64,000 nucleotides of DNA from Chryseobacterium aahli (GTDB lineage Bacteria; Bacteroidota; Bacteroidia; Flavobacteriales; Weeksellaceae): assembly GCF_022699665.1 (NCBI RefSeq), contig NZ_JALDNB010000002.1:744001-808000 (forward strand), in the 5' to 3' direction. The position numbers and the translations under genes were made by a program. Shown here in pieces: positions 51,471-62,546 of this stretch (the stretch's first letter is position 1; every line of letters starts with the position of its first letter). The notes beneath the pieces are model-generated. The model did no database searches, was not told the origin of the DNA, and worked only from the letters and a program-made list of their open reading frames with translations.

Positions 51471-53366
51471 TTATGATTTTTTTGAAATTAGAATTTTTGA
51501 GTTATCTGCGTTCATTATTTTTTTTCTGAAACTTACGTAATCGTTGTACTTTTCTTTAGAATAAATCCCTTTTTTAATATTTACATTTCTTTTTACAATA
51601 ATTTTATCGTCTTTCTTCTCAAAAGTGATGGTGTAGATTCCAAAGTCCGAAGCTAAAAGACCATTTTCCGGCATCTCTTCAACAACATAGTTTGCAGGAA
51701 TTTGGTAGATAATTTCATACTCATCTTCATAAGAAAATCTGTTTTCAAAAGGCAGCTGACGGTTTTCATCGGTATGATAAAATCCTATAGAATAAATTGG
51801 TACCGCTCTGAAAATAAAACTTTCACCCATCATTTTAGAATAATTGGTCGCTTTAAAATTTAAATCAAAATCAATTGAAGCTAAATCTTTATTGTTAACG
51901 AAATTATTCATCTCCACATTTTCGAAATTCAGACTTGAAAATTTAGATCTCATCGCCTCATTTTTATCTTTCTGAGAAAGTGAAACGTAAGATAAATTAA
52001 AGTCATACTGATTTCCTGTGTAAGAGAATTTCCCTTTCCCTGAAATAGTTTTATCCGGATTAATCTGAATATTCAAAACCTGCTTTTCCTTACTTTGCTG
52101 AGCTGTGTAAGAAGGAGTTTCCATGATTTCAATTCCCGTAGACTTTACCGCTAAAACATTTCTGTCGGTTGTACTATAGCCCAAATGGTTGTAGGCAATA
52201 TCCTGTGAAGTATTCTCTAGCCAAATATTTCCTTTCTCTGTGGGAATTACCAAAATCACGTGATTTCCAGCCATTTTAGGAAAATCAACATCAAAACTCA
52301 CAGGTGAAGAATTTGAATTGATAATTGCGTAATAAGAAGGAATTCCAGCCTCATCCAAAAGCGTTTTCATGTAATTCGTAAGGCCTTTACAATCACCGTA
52401 ACCTTTCTTCTGAACCTCATCCGGCATCATTGGCTGCCAACCGCCAATTCCCAAAGCAACAAAAATGTATCTTGTTTTACTCTGCATGTATTGGTAGATC
52501 TTTTTCACCTTATCATCTGTACTTCCTGAGAGATTGAGCGCAGCAATTTCAGATTTGATTTGTGGTGTAGAAACTGATACAGGAGTTAAAAGATTACTAT
52601 AATACCAAAGGCCGAAATCTTTCCATGAAGTGATATTGCCTTTCTTACCAACCAAACTGAATTGATCTAGGGAAAAACTTACTTTTGGTAAAATTTTCTG
52701 TGGATTAGGAACCAATTCTACATTGTCAATTGCCGGAACATTCCGATAAGAATACGTTTTTTCGTTTCCGTTGTCACTTACTTCTGCTATTGTATATTTG
52801 TATGGAGATTCATAGGTTTTTGAACGTAGATTAATTCCTGATTTGTTGATGATTTTAAAACTGCTTTTTTCCAAAGAAATATTATACGAATTAAACGGAA
52901 TAAAATCAGGAATAAAAACAGTGTTCTGATCTTTCTGATCATAGCTAAATTCTATTGTATAAGGAAATGTAGAAGGCGTGTAAGGAAGAACCATTGCTCT
53001 GCTGTCTGAGTAAAATGTCCCTTGAGAATTGGCTGCCATATCTGTAAAGTCACTCTTAGAATAACTTTTCAGCTTCGCTCCTTTTTCATCATAGACAGTT
53101 ACTTTCACATTAGAAATGACATCACCTTTTTCGTAGAAGATCTTTGGAACAGAAAAACTGATAGCATCTTTATTTAAAATAGTGATTACAGATAAATTTC
53201 TATAAAAAATTTCGTCAATTTTATTGATTTCAACAATGGTATTTTCATTTCGGATAACGGCACTGGCATTTTTCTTTAATTTATCACTGATTTCTGAGAC
53301 AGGATAGCTTTGTGCATAATAAATAGACGCCAAGGAAAAAGCACCTAAACAAAGAAATTTCATCAT
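51471..53366 (-). CDS. DUF3857/transglutaminase-like exported protein with Cys and His
   Basis: The 631-residue protein has a signal peptide (FLCLGAFSLASIYYAQS), a DUF3857 domain (residues about 40-200) and a transglutaminase-like core with GYGDCKGLTNYMKTLLDEAG (C326) and MAGNHVILVIP (H369), then WLENTSQD, where Glu or the later Asp would complete the triad. Such proteins may cleave or crosslink peptides in the envelope. It is the first gene of a two-gene operon with a one-base gap to its degenerate paralogue. Start ATGATG at 53366 allows either Met. Confidence 0.85.
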   Translation of the reverse strand: MMKFLCLGAFSLASIYYAQSYPVSEISDKLKKNASAVIRNENTIVEINKIDEIFYRNLSVITILNKDAISFSVPKIFYEKGDVISNVKVTVYDEKGAKLKSYSKSDFTDMAANSQGTFYSDSRAMVLPYTPSTFPYTIEFSYDQKDQNTVFIPDFIPFNSYNISLEKSSFKIINKSGINLRSKTYESPYKYTIAEVSDNGNEKTYSYRNVPAIDNVELVPNPQKILPKVSFSLDQFSLVGKKGNITSWKDFGLWYYSNLLTPVSVSTPQIKSEIAALNLSGSTDDKVKKIYQYMQSKTRYIFVALGIGGWQPMMPDEVQKKGYGDCKGLTNYMKTLLDEAGIPSYYAIINSNSSPVSFDVDFPKMAGNHVILVIPTEKGNIWLENTSQDIAYNHLGYSTTDRNVLAVKSTGIEIMETPSYTAQQSKEKQVLNIQINPDKTISGKGKFSYTGNQYDFNLSYVSLSQKDKNEAMRSKFSSLNFENVEMNNFVNNKDLASIDFDLNFKATNYSKMMGESFIFRAVPIYSIGFYHTDENRQLPFENRFSYEDEYEIIYQIPANYVVEEMPENGLLASDFGIYTITFEKKDDKIIVKRNVNIKKGIYSKEKYNDYVSFRKKIMNADNSKILISKKS

Positions 53367-53461
53367 GGTATTTAATTTTCCACGAAAATATAAAAAATCT
53401 TAATAAAATGTTAAAATATTATCATGAATATGAGAATTATTAGTTTTTTAACACAAAAAAA

Positions 53462-53485
53462 AAGACTCCATTTGTATGGAGTCCT
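53462..53485 (-). terminator. gyrB terminator
   Basis: GACTCCAT (53464-53471) pairs with ATGGAGTC (53476-53483); on the minus strand nine T follow. Confidence 0.88.
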
Positions 53486-53508
53486 TGAAATATTATTTTA
53501 GAAGATAA

Positions 53509-55476
<1,968 letters not shown>

Positions 55477-55674
55477 CTACAAATATCGTGATTTTTTTCG
55501 ACTTATGAAAGTAATTTACCTCTTAAAATATCAGAATTTATCCTAAAATTTGAATGATTCATTCATCAAAAAAAACAATAAAGTTACAATGCAGATTTGA
55601 ATTGATTGCAATGTTTTAAATCATATAAAGTTACCCTAATTTTATCCGTAACTTTCAGCTGAAAAATTAATATT

Positions 55675-57018
55675 ATGGATGATTTCATCGCTGCACGAGC
55701 CCAGATGGCACTTTCTTTAGGGTTTCATATTATCTTCGCCTGTGTCGGAATGGTAATGCCTTTTCTCATGGCATTTGCCCACTGGAAATATCTGAAAACT
55801 GGAAATGAAATTTACAAAGGTCTTACCAAAGCTTGGAGCAAAGGTGTTGCGATTCTTTTTGCCACCGGAGCCGTTTCAGGAACAATGCTTTCTTTTGAAT
55901 TGGGACTTCTTTGGCCTGGATTTATGAAGCACGCAGGTTCCATTTTCGGAATGCCGTTTTCTCTCGAAGGAACAGCCTTTTTTATCGAAGCCATCGCTAT
56001 CGGATTTTTTCTTTACGGTTGGGATAAATTCAATAAATGGTTTCATTGGTTTTGTGGATTTTTGGTCGGCTTAAGTGGTTTGGCATCAGGAATATTAGTT
56101 GTTGCGGCAAATGCGTGGATGAATTCACCTACCGGATTTGATTATATTAATGGAGAATACGTCAATATTGATCCTATTAAAGCAATGTTTAATGAAGCGT
56201 GGTTTCCGCAGGCTTTACACATGACAGTGGCTGCTTTTTGTGCGACCGGATTTGCAGTTGCGGGAGTTCATGCATTTTTAATTATGAGAAAAAAGAACGT
56301 TGAATTTCATACAAAGGCGTTCAGAATTGCGGCTGCTTTTGCGATGATTGGTGCGTTTGGTGCTCCTTTAAGCGGTGACGTAGCAGCGAAATCTGTTGCG
56401 GAAAGACAACCTATAAAATTAGCTGCGATGGAAGCACATTTTGAAACTGAAAAAGGTGCAGCTTTTGTGATTGGTGGAATTCCTGATGAAGAAAAAGGTG
56501 AAATTAATTATGCTTTAAAAATTCCAAAAGTTTTAAGTTTTTTAGCCACTAATGATTTTAACGCAGAAATAAAAGGTTTAAATGATTTTCCAAAAGATGA
56601 ATGGCCACCTGTTGCGATTGTACATTACGCTTTCCAGATTATGATTTTCTTTGGCGTGGTGATGATTTGTATCGGAAGTCTTTATCTCTACGCTTTCTTT
56701 TTCAAAAAACAATGGCTGAATAAAAACTGGTTACTGAAAACATTTCTTTTTGCAACACCATTTGGATATATTGCTTTAGAAGCAGGTTGGACAGTCACTG
56801 AAGTCGGAAGACAACCCTGGATTATTTACGGAATTATGAAAACCGTAGATGCTGTGACTCCAATGCCCGGCATTCAGTATTCGTTTTACTTTTTTACGGC
56901 TATTTTTATTTCATTATCATTAATAATCATCTTTCTTTTAAGAAGACAAATACAAATGGTTCCGAAACTCTACGACCCTAGAGACCCACAATTTAACTCT
57001 AAAAACAAAAAATCATGA
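55675..57018 (+). CDS. cydA: Cytochrome bd oxidase subunit I
   Basis: The 447-residue membrane protein has the heme ligands in the expected places: GFHIIFACVGMVMPFLMAFAHW (b595/d side), ALHMTVAAFCATGFAVAGVHAF (His of b558) and WTVTEVGRQPWIIYG around the Met/Arg region. It is shorter than E. coli CydA (522), as in members with a short quinol loop. With CydB it oxidises menaquinol and reduces oxygen at low oxygen levels. The cydB start overlaps the cydA stop by 4 bases. Confidence 0.95.
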   Translation: MDDFIAARAQMALSLGFHIIFACVGMVMPFLMAFAHWKYLKTGNEIYKGLTKAWSKGVAILFATGAVSGTMLSFELGLLWPGFMKHAGSIFGMPFSLEGTAFFIEAIAIGFFLYGWDKFNKWFHWFCGFLVGLSGLASGILVVAANAWMNSPTGFDYINGEYVNIDPIKAMFNEAWFPQALHMTVAAFCATGFAVAGVHAFLIMRKKNVEFHTKAFRIAAAFAMIGAFGAPLSGDVAAKSVAERQPIKLAAMEAHFETEKGAAFVIGGIPDEEKGEINYALKIPKVLSFLATNDFNAEIKGLNDFPKDEWPPVAIVHYAFQIMIFFGVVMICIGSLYLYAFFFKKQWLNKNWLLKTFLFATPFGYIALEAGWTVTEVGRQPWIIYGIMKTVDAVTPMPGIQYSFYFFTAIFISLSLIIIFLLRRQIQMVPKLYDPRDPQFNSKNKKS

Positions 57019-58025
57019 TTTACGTTGTAATTGGTTTTCTATGGCTTTCCGTATGTCTTTACGTGATTTTAGGCGGTGCTGATTTCGGAGCGGGAATTGT
57101 AGAGTTAATGACCAAAAAGAAAAACAGAAAGTACACCGAAAAAATCATGTATGAGTCGATTGCGCCCGTTTGGGAAGCAAATCACATGTGGCTAATCATT
57201 GCGATTGTTATTTTATTCGTAGGCTTCCCTGAAATCTATACGACAATGTCTACTTACCTTCACATTCCTTTGGTTTTGATGCTGGTGGGAATTATTGCGA
57301 GAGGAACTGCATTCACATTCAGACATTATGATGCAGTGGAAGACCGATGGCAGATAATTTATACACAGATTTTCTACTATGCGAGTCTTTTAACACCCTT
57401 TTTCTTAGGTTTAATAGCCGCTGCGACGGTTTCACAATCGATCAACCCTGACGCAAATAACTTTTTAGATTTGTATGTCTTCAGCTGGCTCAATTGGTTC
57501 GGTGTTGCAGTAGGATTATTCACAGTTTCTCTTTGCGCTTATTTAGCTTCCATTTTTTCTTTACGGGAAACCAGTGACAGATTAGAATTAGGCTTAATGA
57601 TTAAAAAATCGCATCAAACAATGATTTTTGTAGTTGTAACGGGATTATTCGTCTTTTCTGCTGCTTACTTTTCTGATATTCCTTTGACAAAATGGATTTT
57701 TTCTAAACCATTGGGTGTGATGTCGATTTCCTTTGCAACCGTTGCTTTAGGTTTAATTTTAAGAGCGATGCATAACAGAAAATTGCTTCCTGTAAGAGCT
57801 TTGGCAGGATTTCAGATTATTATGATTCTTGTAGCGGCAACGTATCAGCACAATCCGGATATTATTTTATTAGGAAACGGACAACACCTTTCTCTATTAA
57901 AACATATCGCACCCGAAAAAACAATTTCTGCTTTGGGTTGGGCTTTGGTTTTAGGATCACTATTTATTTTACCGTTCTTATTTTATCTGATGTTTTCGTT
58001 TACAAAAGCAAAAGGAAAATCTTAA
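57015..58025 (+). CDS. cydB: Cytochrome bd oxidase subunit II
   Basis: The 336-residue protein has about eight membrane helices and CydB signatures YVILGGADFGAGIVELMT, APVWEANHMWLIIAIVILFVGFPEIY and RGTAFTFRHYD. It pairs with CydA, with which it is translationally coupled by a 4-base overlap. No small third subunit (CydX-like) frame is seen between its stop and the convergent gene two bases later. Confidence 0.95.
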   Translation: MIYVVIGFLWLSVCLYVILGGADFGAGIVELMTKKKNRKYTEKIMYESIAPVWEANHMWLIIAIVILFVGFPEIYTTMSTYLHIPLVLMLVGIIARGTAFTFRHYDAVEDRWQIIYTQIFYYASLLTPFFLGLIAAATVSQSINPDANNFLDLYVFSWLNWFGVAVGLFTVSLCAYLASIFSLRETSDRLELGLMIKKSHQTMIFVVVTGLFVFSAAYFSDIPLTKWIFSKPLGVMSISFATVALGLILRAMHNRKLLPVRALAGFQIIMILVAATYQHNPDIILLGNGQHLSLLKHIAPEKTISALGWALVLGSLFILPFLFYLMFSFTKAKGKS

Positions 58026-58027
58026 AG

Positions 58028-58852
58028 CTATTTTTTAGTTAAAACCAATTCTACTCTACGGTTCTTGATTCGGTCGACCTCTGTAATTTCAGGGTAAACG
58101 ACCGGATTTAGATGACCGAGACCTTTTACCATAATTCTATTCTGCTCAATACCTTGTTTCAGCAAATAGTCTTTGATTGCAATAGCTCTCGTCCATGAAA
58201 GATTGAATGTTTTTAAATCAATATCTTCACCATCGAAATTCTCGTAATCGCAGCAAATATGACCTTGTAATTCAACCTCAAGACTTTGATTTTCTTTTAA
58301 TATTTTTGAAAGTTTCAGCAGATTAGCATTTCCGTTCGGAAGCCAGAAGTGACGCCCACCAATGAAATTCACATCAGGAAGTGAAAAAGTATCTTTCACT
58401 TTCATCATTGCAATTTTCGTATTGAGAAAACTAGGATAGGCTTTTCTCGAAATTTTTTCTCCAAGAGCGAATGATTTTTCAATAAAAACATCTACTCTTC
58501 TGTTTTTTTCTCGAAGATCTTCTGTACTGTTGTCGTTGATTTGTTTTTCTATTCCTAAACCAATTGTAGTTTGCAATTTAATATTGTTCGAAATTTTTCC
58601 TTTTAAATATTCACTGACTGCATTTGCACGGTTTTCTGATAATTTTTTATTGAGTACAAGATTTCCGGGAGGATCACAATTTCCAAAAATTCTGAACGTG
58701 AGATTACTCTTTAATTGGGCTAAACTATCCAACTTGTTTTTAGATGCCAGATTAAGCTCATAACTGTTGTTTTTAAAATAAACGGAAGTGAGCATTTGTG
58801 CATCAAATGTTATAGAAATAAAAAACAGAAAAAAGAATATGAAGGCTTTCAT
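58028..58852 (-). CDS. Exported protein with two OmpA-type domains
   Basis: The 274-residue protein has a signal peptide (IFFFLFFISITFDAQ) and two OmpA/MotB-like parts in a row. The first (about 25-130) has FRIFGNCDPPGNLVLNKKLSENRANAVSEYL and LREKNRRVDVFI. The second (about 160-274) has VELQGHICCDYE, SWTRAIAIKDYLLKQGIEQNRIMVKGLGH and RIKNRRVELVL. Such domains bind peptidoglycan. A double copy without a barrel is unusual. It is convergent with cydB, two bases away. Confidence 0.85.
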   Translation of the reverse strand: MKAFIFFFLFFISITFDAQMLTSVYFKNNSYELNLASKNKLDSLAQLKSNLTFRIFGNCDPPGNLVLNKKLSENRANAVSEYLKGKISNNIKLQTTIGLGIEKQINDNSTEDLREKNRRVDVFIEKSFALGEKISRKAYPSFLNTKIAMMKVKDTFSLPDVNFIGGRHFWLPNGNANLLKLSKILKENQSLEVELQGHICCDYENFDGEDIDLKTFNLSWTRAIAIKDYLLKQGIEQNRIMVKGLGHLNPVVYPEITEVDRIKNRRVELVLTKK

Positions 58853-58902
58853 TAGTTTTTCTTAAAAACGAGAAATATTTATTTATAGTTTATGTCAAAG
58901 CA

Positions 58903-58928
58903 AAAATCCTGAAAAATTTCAGGATTTT
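58903..58928 (-). terminator. Terminator of the T9SS cargo gene
   Basis: AAAATCCTGAA (58903-58913) pairs with TTCAGGATTTT (58918-58928); followed by T on the minus strand. Confidence 0.85.
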
Positions 58929-58943
58929 ATAATTTATTTAAAA

Positions 58944-60389
58944 CTAATTTTTAATTCCTTTCTTGGAAATTATTTGATTTTGCTCTGTAATGATTTTAAT
59001 AAAATAAACTCCTTTTTCCAGCATAGAAGTCTCGATGTTTTTTGTTGCGTTTGCTTTTAACACTGAACGTCCTGCTTCGTCATAAATTTCCACCGATTTT
59101 ATTTTTTCATTGGTGTTTAAATTTAATTCATCTTTGAAAGGATTATTAAAATTTAATGAATTTTCGTTTTGTGAAATAGTATTCGTAGCCAATGTAGACT
59201 GTCCAAAAATATACCTCGCAATTTTATTATCAAAAAAAACATACAAGTAATTGTCTTTCACAATCATTCGCATATATTCAGGATGAGTATAAGTCACATC
59301 AGATAACGGGTAGAAAAAATTATTATTAATCGTTACGGTATTTCCTGAGGGAGAAAATCCTCTGATTCCGATTTTACCTACTCCCGCTGTCTCAAATTCT
59401 GAGGAAACCAATATCATATTTCCGTAAAGAAGAGGTCTTCGTTCTCCACCAAGATAATCATCCCCGTTATATGTAAAAGAATTATCAAACTCAATAACTC
59501 CATTTGTACCAAACCCTAAATCTAAGTTACCTTGGGAGTTTGTTTTTGTTAATTGAGAGTAACCATCTAAACCATCAACTTTATTAATAAATGAATTGTC
59601 TTGGTCATTTATCAAAACACTGCCACTGTAAAAATCATAATTTAAACTAGCAGTGGAATGCCTAATTTGTGCATATCCGTTTTGACCATACGATAAGTCT
59701 AAACTTCCTGTATTCAAATTTATTTTTCTTATAGTTGAGAATTGCCCAATAGCGGTTACATTTTCGTACACAGCATTATCTTTACAAAAAAGTAAGTATC
59801 CATAATCGTACAAAGAATTATTAACTGAAGAGTTTAAAGTTAAAGTACCACCAGTACCATAAGAAGCATCTGCAGTACCGTTTGAGAGAAATTTCTGAAT
59901 ATTTGTATCATTTCTTGAAATGATTTTTGCGTCAGGAAGTACAAACTTATAAGACCAATTTCCTGTTGTCAACATTCCGTTATTTCCAAAAGAAGAATCT
60001 ATCTGACCATTTGAAAGGAACTTATTTCCTGAAAGCAAATAAAAAAAATCATTCTGTGAATGGAAATAGTAAGATTCTAACTCCGGAACAGATACTTCAC
60101 CGTTATTACCAAAAGTATTGTCAATAGTTCCGTTATGATTCAATCGAATATATCTTGTAGAAGTAGGAATTCCGTTCAATTGATCTCCATAAGGATAACT
60201 TAGAAAAATTTTATCTCCCTGAAACATTGACTTTTTATCAATATCACGATCTTCTACCATCAGAAATTGATTAGGCGTTGTAATTTGTACAACCCCATTA
60301 TTCCCGAAACTTAAATCTTTAGTAAGAGTAATCTGTGCATAAGAATATGCAAACCCACATGCAAGAACTGCAGTAATTATTTTTTTCAT
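58944..60389 (-). CDS. Delta-60 repeat protein with type IX secretion sorting domain
   Basis: The 481-residue protein has a signal peptide (ITAVLACGFAYSYAQ) and at least five repeats around (L/I)DxxFGxNGxx: DNTFGNNGEV, DSSFGNNGML, DASYGTGGTL, DLSYGQNGYA and DLGFGTNGVI. This delta-60 pattern predicts a beta-propeller-like surface domain. The C-terminus (NPFKDELNLNTNEKIKSVEIYDEAG to KGVYFIKI, split) is the type A sorting domain for T9SS. It is thus likely attached outside the cell; its ligand is unknown. Confidence 0.88.
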   Translation of the reverse strand: MKKIITAVLACGFAYSYAQITLTKDLSFGNNGVVQITTPNQFLMVEDRDIDKKSMFQGDKIFLSYPYGDQLNGIPTSTRYIRLNHNGTIDNTFGNNGEVSVPELESYYFHSQNDFFYLLSGNKFLSNGQIDSSFGNNGMLTTGNWSYKFVLPDAKIISRNDTNIQKFLSNGTADASYGTGGTLTLNSSVNNSLYDYGYLLFCKDNAVYENVTAIGQFSTIRKINLNTGSLDLSYGQNGYAQIRHSTASLNYDFYSGSVLINDQDNSFINKVDGLDGYSQLTKTNSQGNLDLGFGTNGVIEFDNSFTYNGDDYLGGERRPLLYGNMILVSSEFETAGVGKIGIRGFSPSGNTVTINNNFFYPLSDVTYTHPEYMRMIVKDNYLYVFFDNKIARYIFGQSTLATNTISQNENSLNFNNPFKDELNLNTNEKIKSVEIYDEAGRSVLKANATKNIETSMLEKGVYFIKIITEQNQIISKKGIKN

Positions 60390-60415
60390 CTTAGGTGTGT
60401 TTTTTTTCCTAAAAG

Positions 60416-60423
60416 CAAAGTTA
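60416..60423 (-). promoter_or_regulatory. TAACTTTG box of the T9SS cargo gene
   Basis: Minus-strand TAACTTTG ends 26 bases before the start codon at 60389, just past the lysS terminator. Confidence 0.5.
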
Positions 60424-60440
60424 ATAAAAATTAATCACAT

Positions 60441-60485
60441 AAAAATGAAAAAAAGCGAACTTAAAGTTCGCTTTTTTTCATTTTT
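60441..60485 (-). terminator. lysS terminator, 20-bp perfect hairpin
   Basis: The arms 60441-60460 and 60466-60485 are exact inverses (AAAAATGAAAAAAAGCGAAC) with a five-base loop. It lies 15 bases past the lysS stop. Confidence 0.88.
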
Positions 60486-60499
60486 ATTTCTATTTGATT

Positions 60500-62197
60500 T
60501 TAAACCAGCTTCATCAATACATTCTCATCAATCTTCTCCACTTTCACCAAATTATGTTTAGTCAAAGTTTTAGAAGCTTTATCCCATTTTTTACCAGATA
60601 ATTTGCTTAAAGTTTTTACTTCAGCTAAAGCGATTTGTTCGTCAGATTTTAGGATATCAAGAATGATCTTTTCATCTTCTCCTAATTCAATTTGAGCAAC
60701 GGTTTTTTCTGGTCGCATTTGAGGGAAGAATAATACTTCCTGAATTGATGGATTGTTTGTTAAGAACATAATCAATCTGTCCATTCCGATTCCTAAACCA
60801 GAAGTTGGTGGCATTCCATATTCTAAAGCTCTCAGGAAGTCTTCATCAATAAATCCTGTTGCTTCATCATCACCTTTTTCAGCTAATTTCAATTGCTCTT
60901 CAAAACGTTCTCTTTGGTCGATAGGGTCATTTAACTCTGAATAAGCATTGGCAATTTCTTTACCACAAACCATTAATTCAAAACGCTCAGTTAAACCATC
61001 TTTGCTTCTATGTTTCTTGGTTAAAGGTGACATTTCAATCGGATAATCTGTAATAAAAGTCGGCTGAATGAAGTTTCCTTCACATTTTTCACCAAAAATT
61101 TCATCAATTAATTTTCCTTTCCCCATAGTTTCATTCACTTCGATTCCGATAGACTTTGCAAAATCGAACAATTCCTGCTCAGATTTTCCTGTAATGTCGA
61201 AACCTGTATATTTGATAATGGCATCGGTCATCGAAACTCTAGGATAAGGAGCTTTCCAGCTAATTGTATGTTCGCCAAAAGTTGATTCTGAATTTCCGTT
61301 CACAGAAGTTGCACAGAATTCCAGTAATTTCTCGGTGAAATCCATCATCCAGTTGTAGTCTTTGTAGGCTACATAAATTTCCATCGCAGTAAATTCCGGA
61401 TTATGGGTTCTGTCCATCCCTTCATTTCTGAAGTTTTTCGAAAATTCGTAAACACCGTCAAATCCACCAACGATCAATCTTTTCAGATACAATTCGTTTG
61501 CGATTCTTAAATATAAAGGAATATCTAAAGCATTGTGATGCGTTATGAATGGTCTAGCCGCAGCTCCACCAGGAATTGACTGCAAAATTGGAGTTTCAAC
61601 TTCAAAATAACCTGCGTCATTGAAAAAAGTTCTCATTGCATTGAACAGTTTTGTTCTTTTCACGAAAATTTCTTTCACTTGCGGATTCACCGTTAAATCG
61701 ACATAACGCTGTCTATATCTCATTTCAGGATCATTGAAAGCATCATGCACCACTCCGTTTTCGTCAGTTTTTGCTTGTGGAAGCGGACGCAATGCTTTGG
61801 TAAGCAACGTAAAATTTTTCACCAAAACCGTCATTTCACCAACCTGAGTTGTGAACAATTCTCCTTCGATTCCGATGATATCACCGATATCTAATAAGTG
61901 TTTGTAAACGTCGTTGTATAAAGTTTTATCTTCTCCGGTACAGATTTCGTCACGGTTAAAATAGACCTGAATTTTCCCTGTAGAATCCTGCAATTCAGCA
62001 AAAGAAGCCTTCCCCTGAATACGGCGAGACATCAGTCTGCCCGCAATCTTCACCTGTTTACTTTCAGAAAAATTCTGTTTTATAGATTCTGTAGTATCTG
62101 TAACCGTGTATTCTTCTGCCGGGAATGCGTTGATTCCCATTTCAACAAGCTTAGTCAGCTTTTCTCTTCTAATGATTTCCTGTTCTGATAATTGCAT
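60500..62197 (-). CDS. lysS: Lysyl-tRNA synthetase, class II, with C-terminal extension
   Basis: The 565-residue protein has the anticodon-binding OB domain (KIAGRLMSRRIQGKASFAELQD), class II motif 2 FRNEGMDRTHNPEF, SMTDAIIKYTG and motif 3 GLGIGMDRLIMFLTN, then the usual end FFPQMRPE. About 60 more residues follow (LGEDEKIILDILKSDEQI, KTLTKHNLVKVEKI) and look like a small winged-helix domain; E. coli LysS stops near MRPE (505 residues). The enzyme charges tRNA-Lys. A TATTTTTG box precedes it at 62228-62221. Confidence 0.95.
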   Translation of the reverse strand: MQLSEQEIIRREKLTKLVEMGINAFPAEEYTVTDTTESIKQNFSESKQVKIAGRLMSRRIQGKASFAELQDSTGKIQVYFNRDEICTGEDKTLYNDVYKHLLDIGDIIGIEGELFTTQVGEMTVLVKNFTLLTKALRPLPQAKTDENGVVHDAFNDPEMRYRQRYVDLTVNPQVKEIFVKRTKLFNAMRTFFNDAGYFEVETPILQSIPGGAAARPFITHHNALDIPLYLRIANELYLKRLIVGGFDGVYEFSKNFRNEGMDRTHNPEFTAMEIYVAYKDYNWMMDFTEKLLEFCATSVNGNSESTFGEHTISWKAPYPRVSMTDAIIKYTGFDITGKSEQELFDFAKSIGIEVNETMGKGKLIDEIFGEKCEGNFIQPTFITDYPIEMSPLTKKHRSKDGLTERFELMVCGKEIANAYSELNDPIDQRERFEEQLKLAEKGDDEATGFIDEDFLRALEYGMPPTSGLGIGMDRLIMFLTNNPSIQEVLFFPQMRPEKTVAQIELGEDEKIILDILKSDEQIALAEVKTLSKLSGKKWDKASKTLTKHNLVKVEKIDENVLMKLV

Positions 62198-62220
62198 TAT
62201 AATTCAATTTTTTCGAATTG

Positions 62221-62228
62221 CAAAAATA
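62221..62228 (-). promoter_or_regulatory. TATTTTTG box of lysS
   Basis: Minus-strand TATTTTTG ends 23 bases before the lysS start at 62197. Confidence 0.45.
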
Positions 62229-62388
62229 GTGAATTTTAAGCGTTTATGAAACTGGAATTTTATTTAAACCACAAATCGTTAAATTCGACATAGTCAAGGG
62301 TCACAAAAGTTTTTTATTTTATTAAAACTGATTAAGATTTCCCCTTTAAAATTTTTATGATGATTTAAGTATTTTTAAACCACCCCAG

Positions 62389-62440
62389 TCAAAAATTCTT
62401 TCGAATTTTCGGCAATCCTCCAAAGGAGGGAAATTTTTGA
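62389..62440. repeat. Intergenic inverted repeat
   Basis: TCAAAAATT (62389-62397) faces AATTTTTGA (62432-62440), and CCTCC/GGAGG (62417-62429) forms an inner hairpin. I know similar CACCCC-TCAAAAATTC elements from Chryseobacterium-like genomes. It lies in the 349-base gap between lysS and rlmF. Confidence 0.6.
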
Positions 62441-62451
62441 CAATGAATCAC

Positions 62452-62530
62452 TCGCAGCCCGACGGAGCTCTTTTTGTGAAGAGGAACGACGAGCAAAAAA
62501 GCGGGAACGGAAGGCGGATTAAGCTGCCCA
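62452..62530. repeat. Dispersed intergenic repeat related to 47610-47703
   Basis: From TCGCAGCCCGACGGAGCTC to GCGGATTAAGCTGCCC, GC-richer than its surroundings. Its end (GCGGGAACGG, GGATTAAGCTGCC) resembles the end of the 47610-47703 repeat (GCGAGATTAAGCTCC). The remainder of the gap 62198-62546 shows only AT-rich sequence and the lysS box. Confidence 0.5.
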
Positions 62531-62546
62531 AATAGAAAAGTTAATC

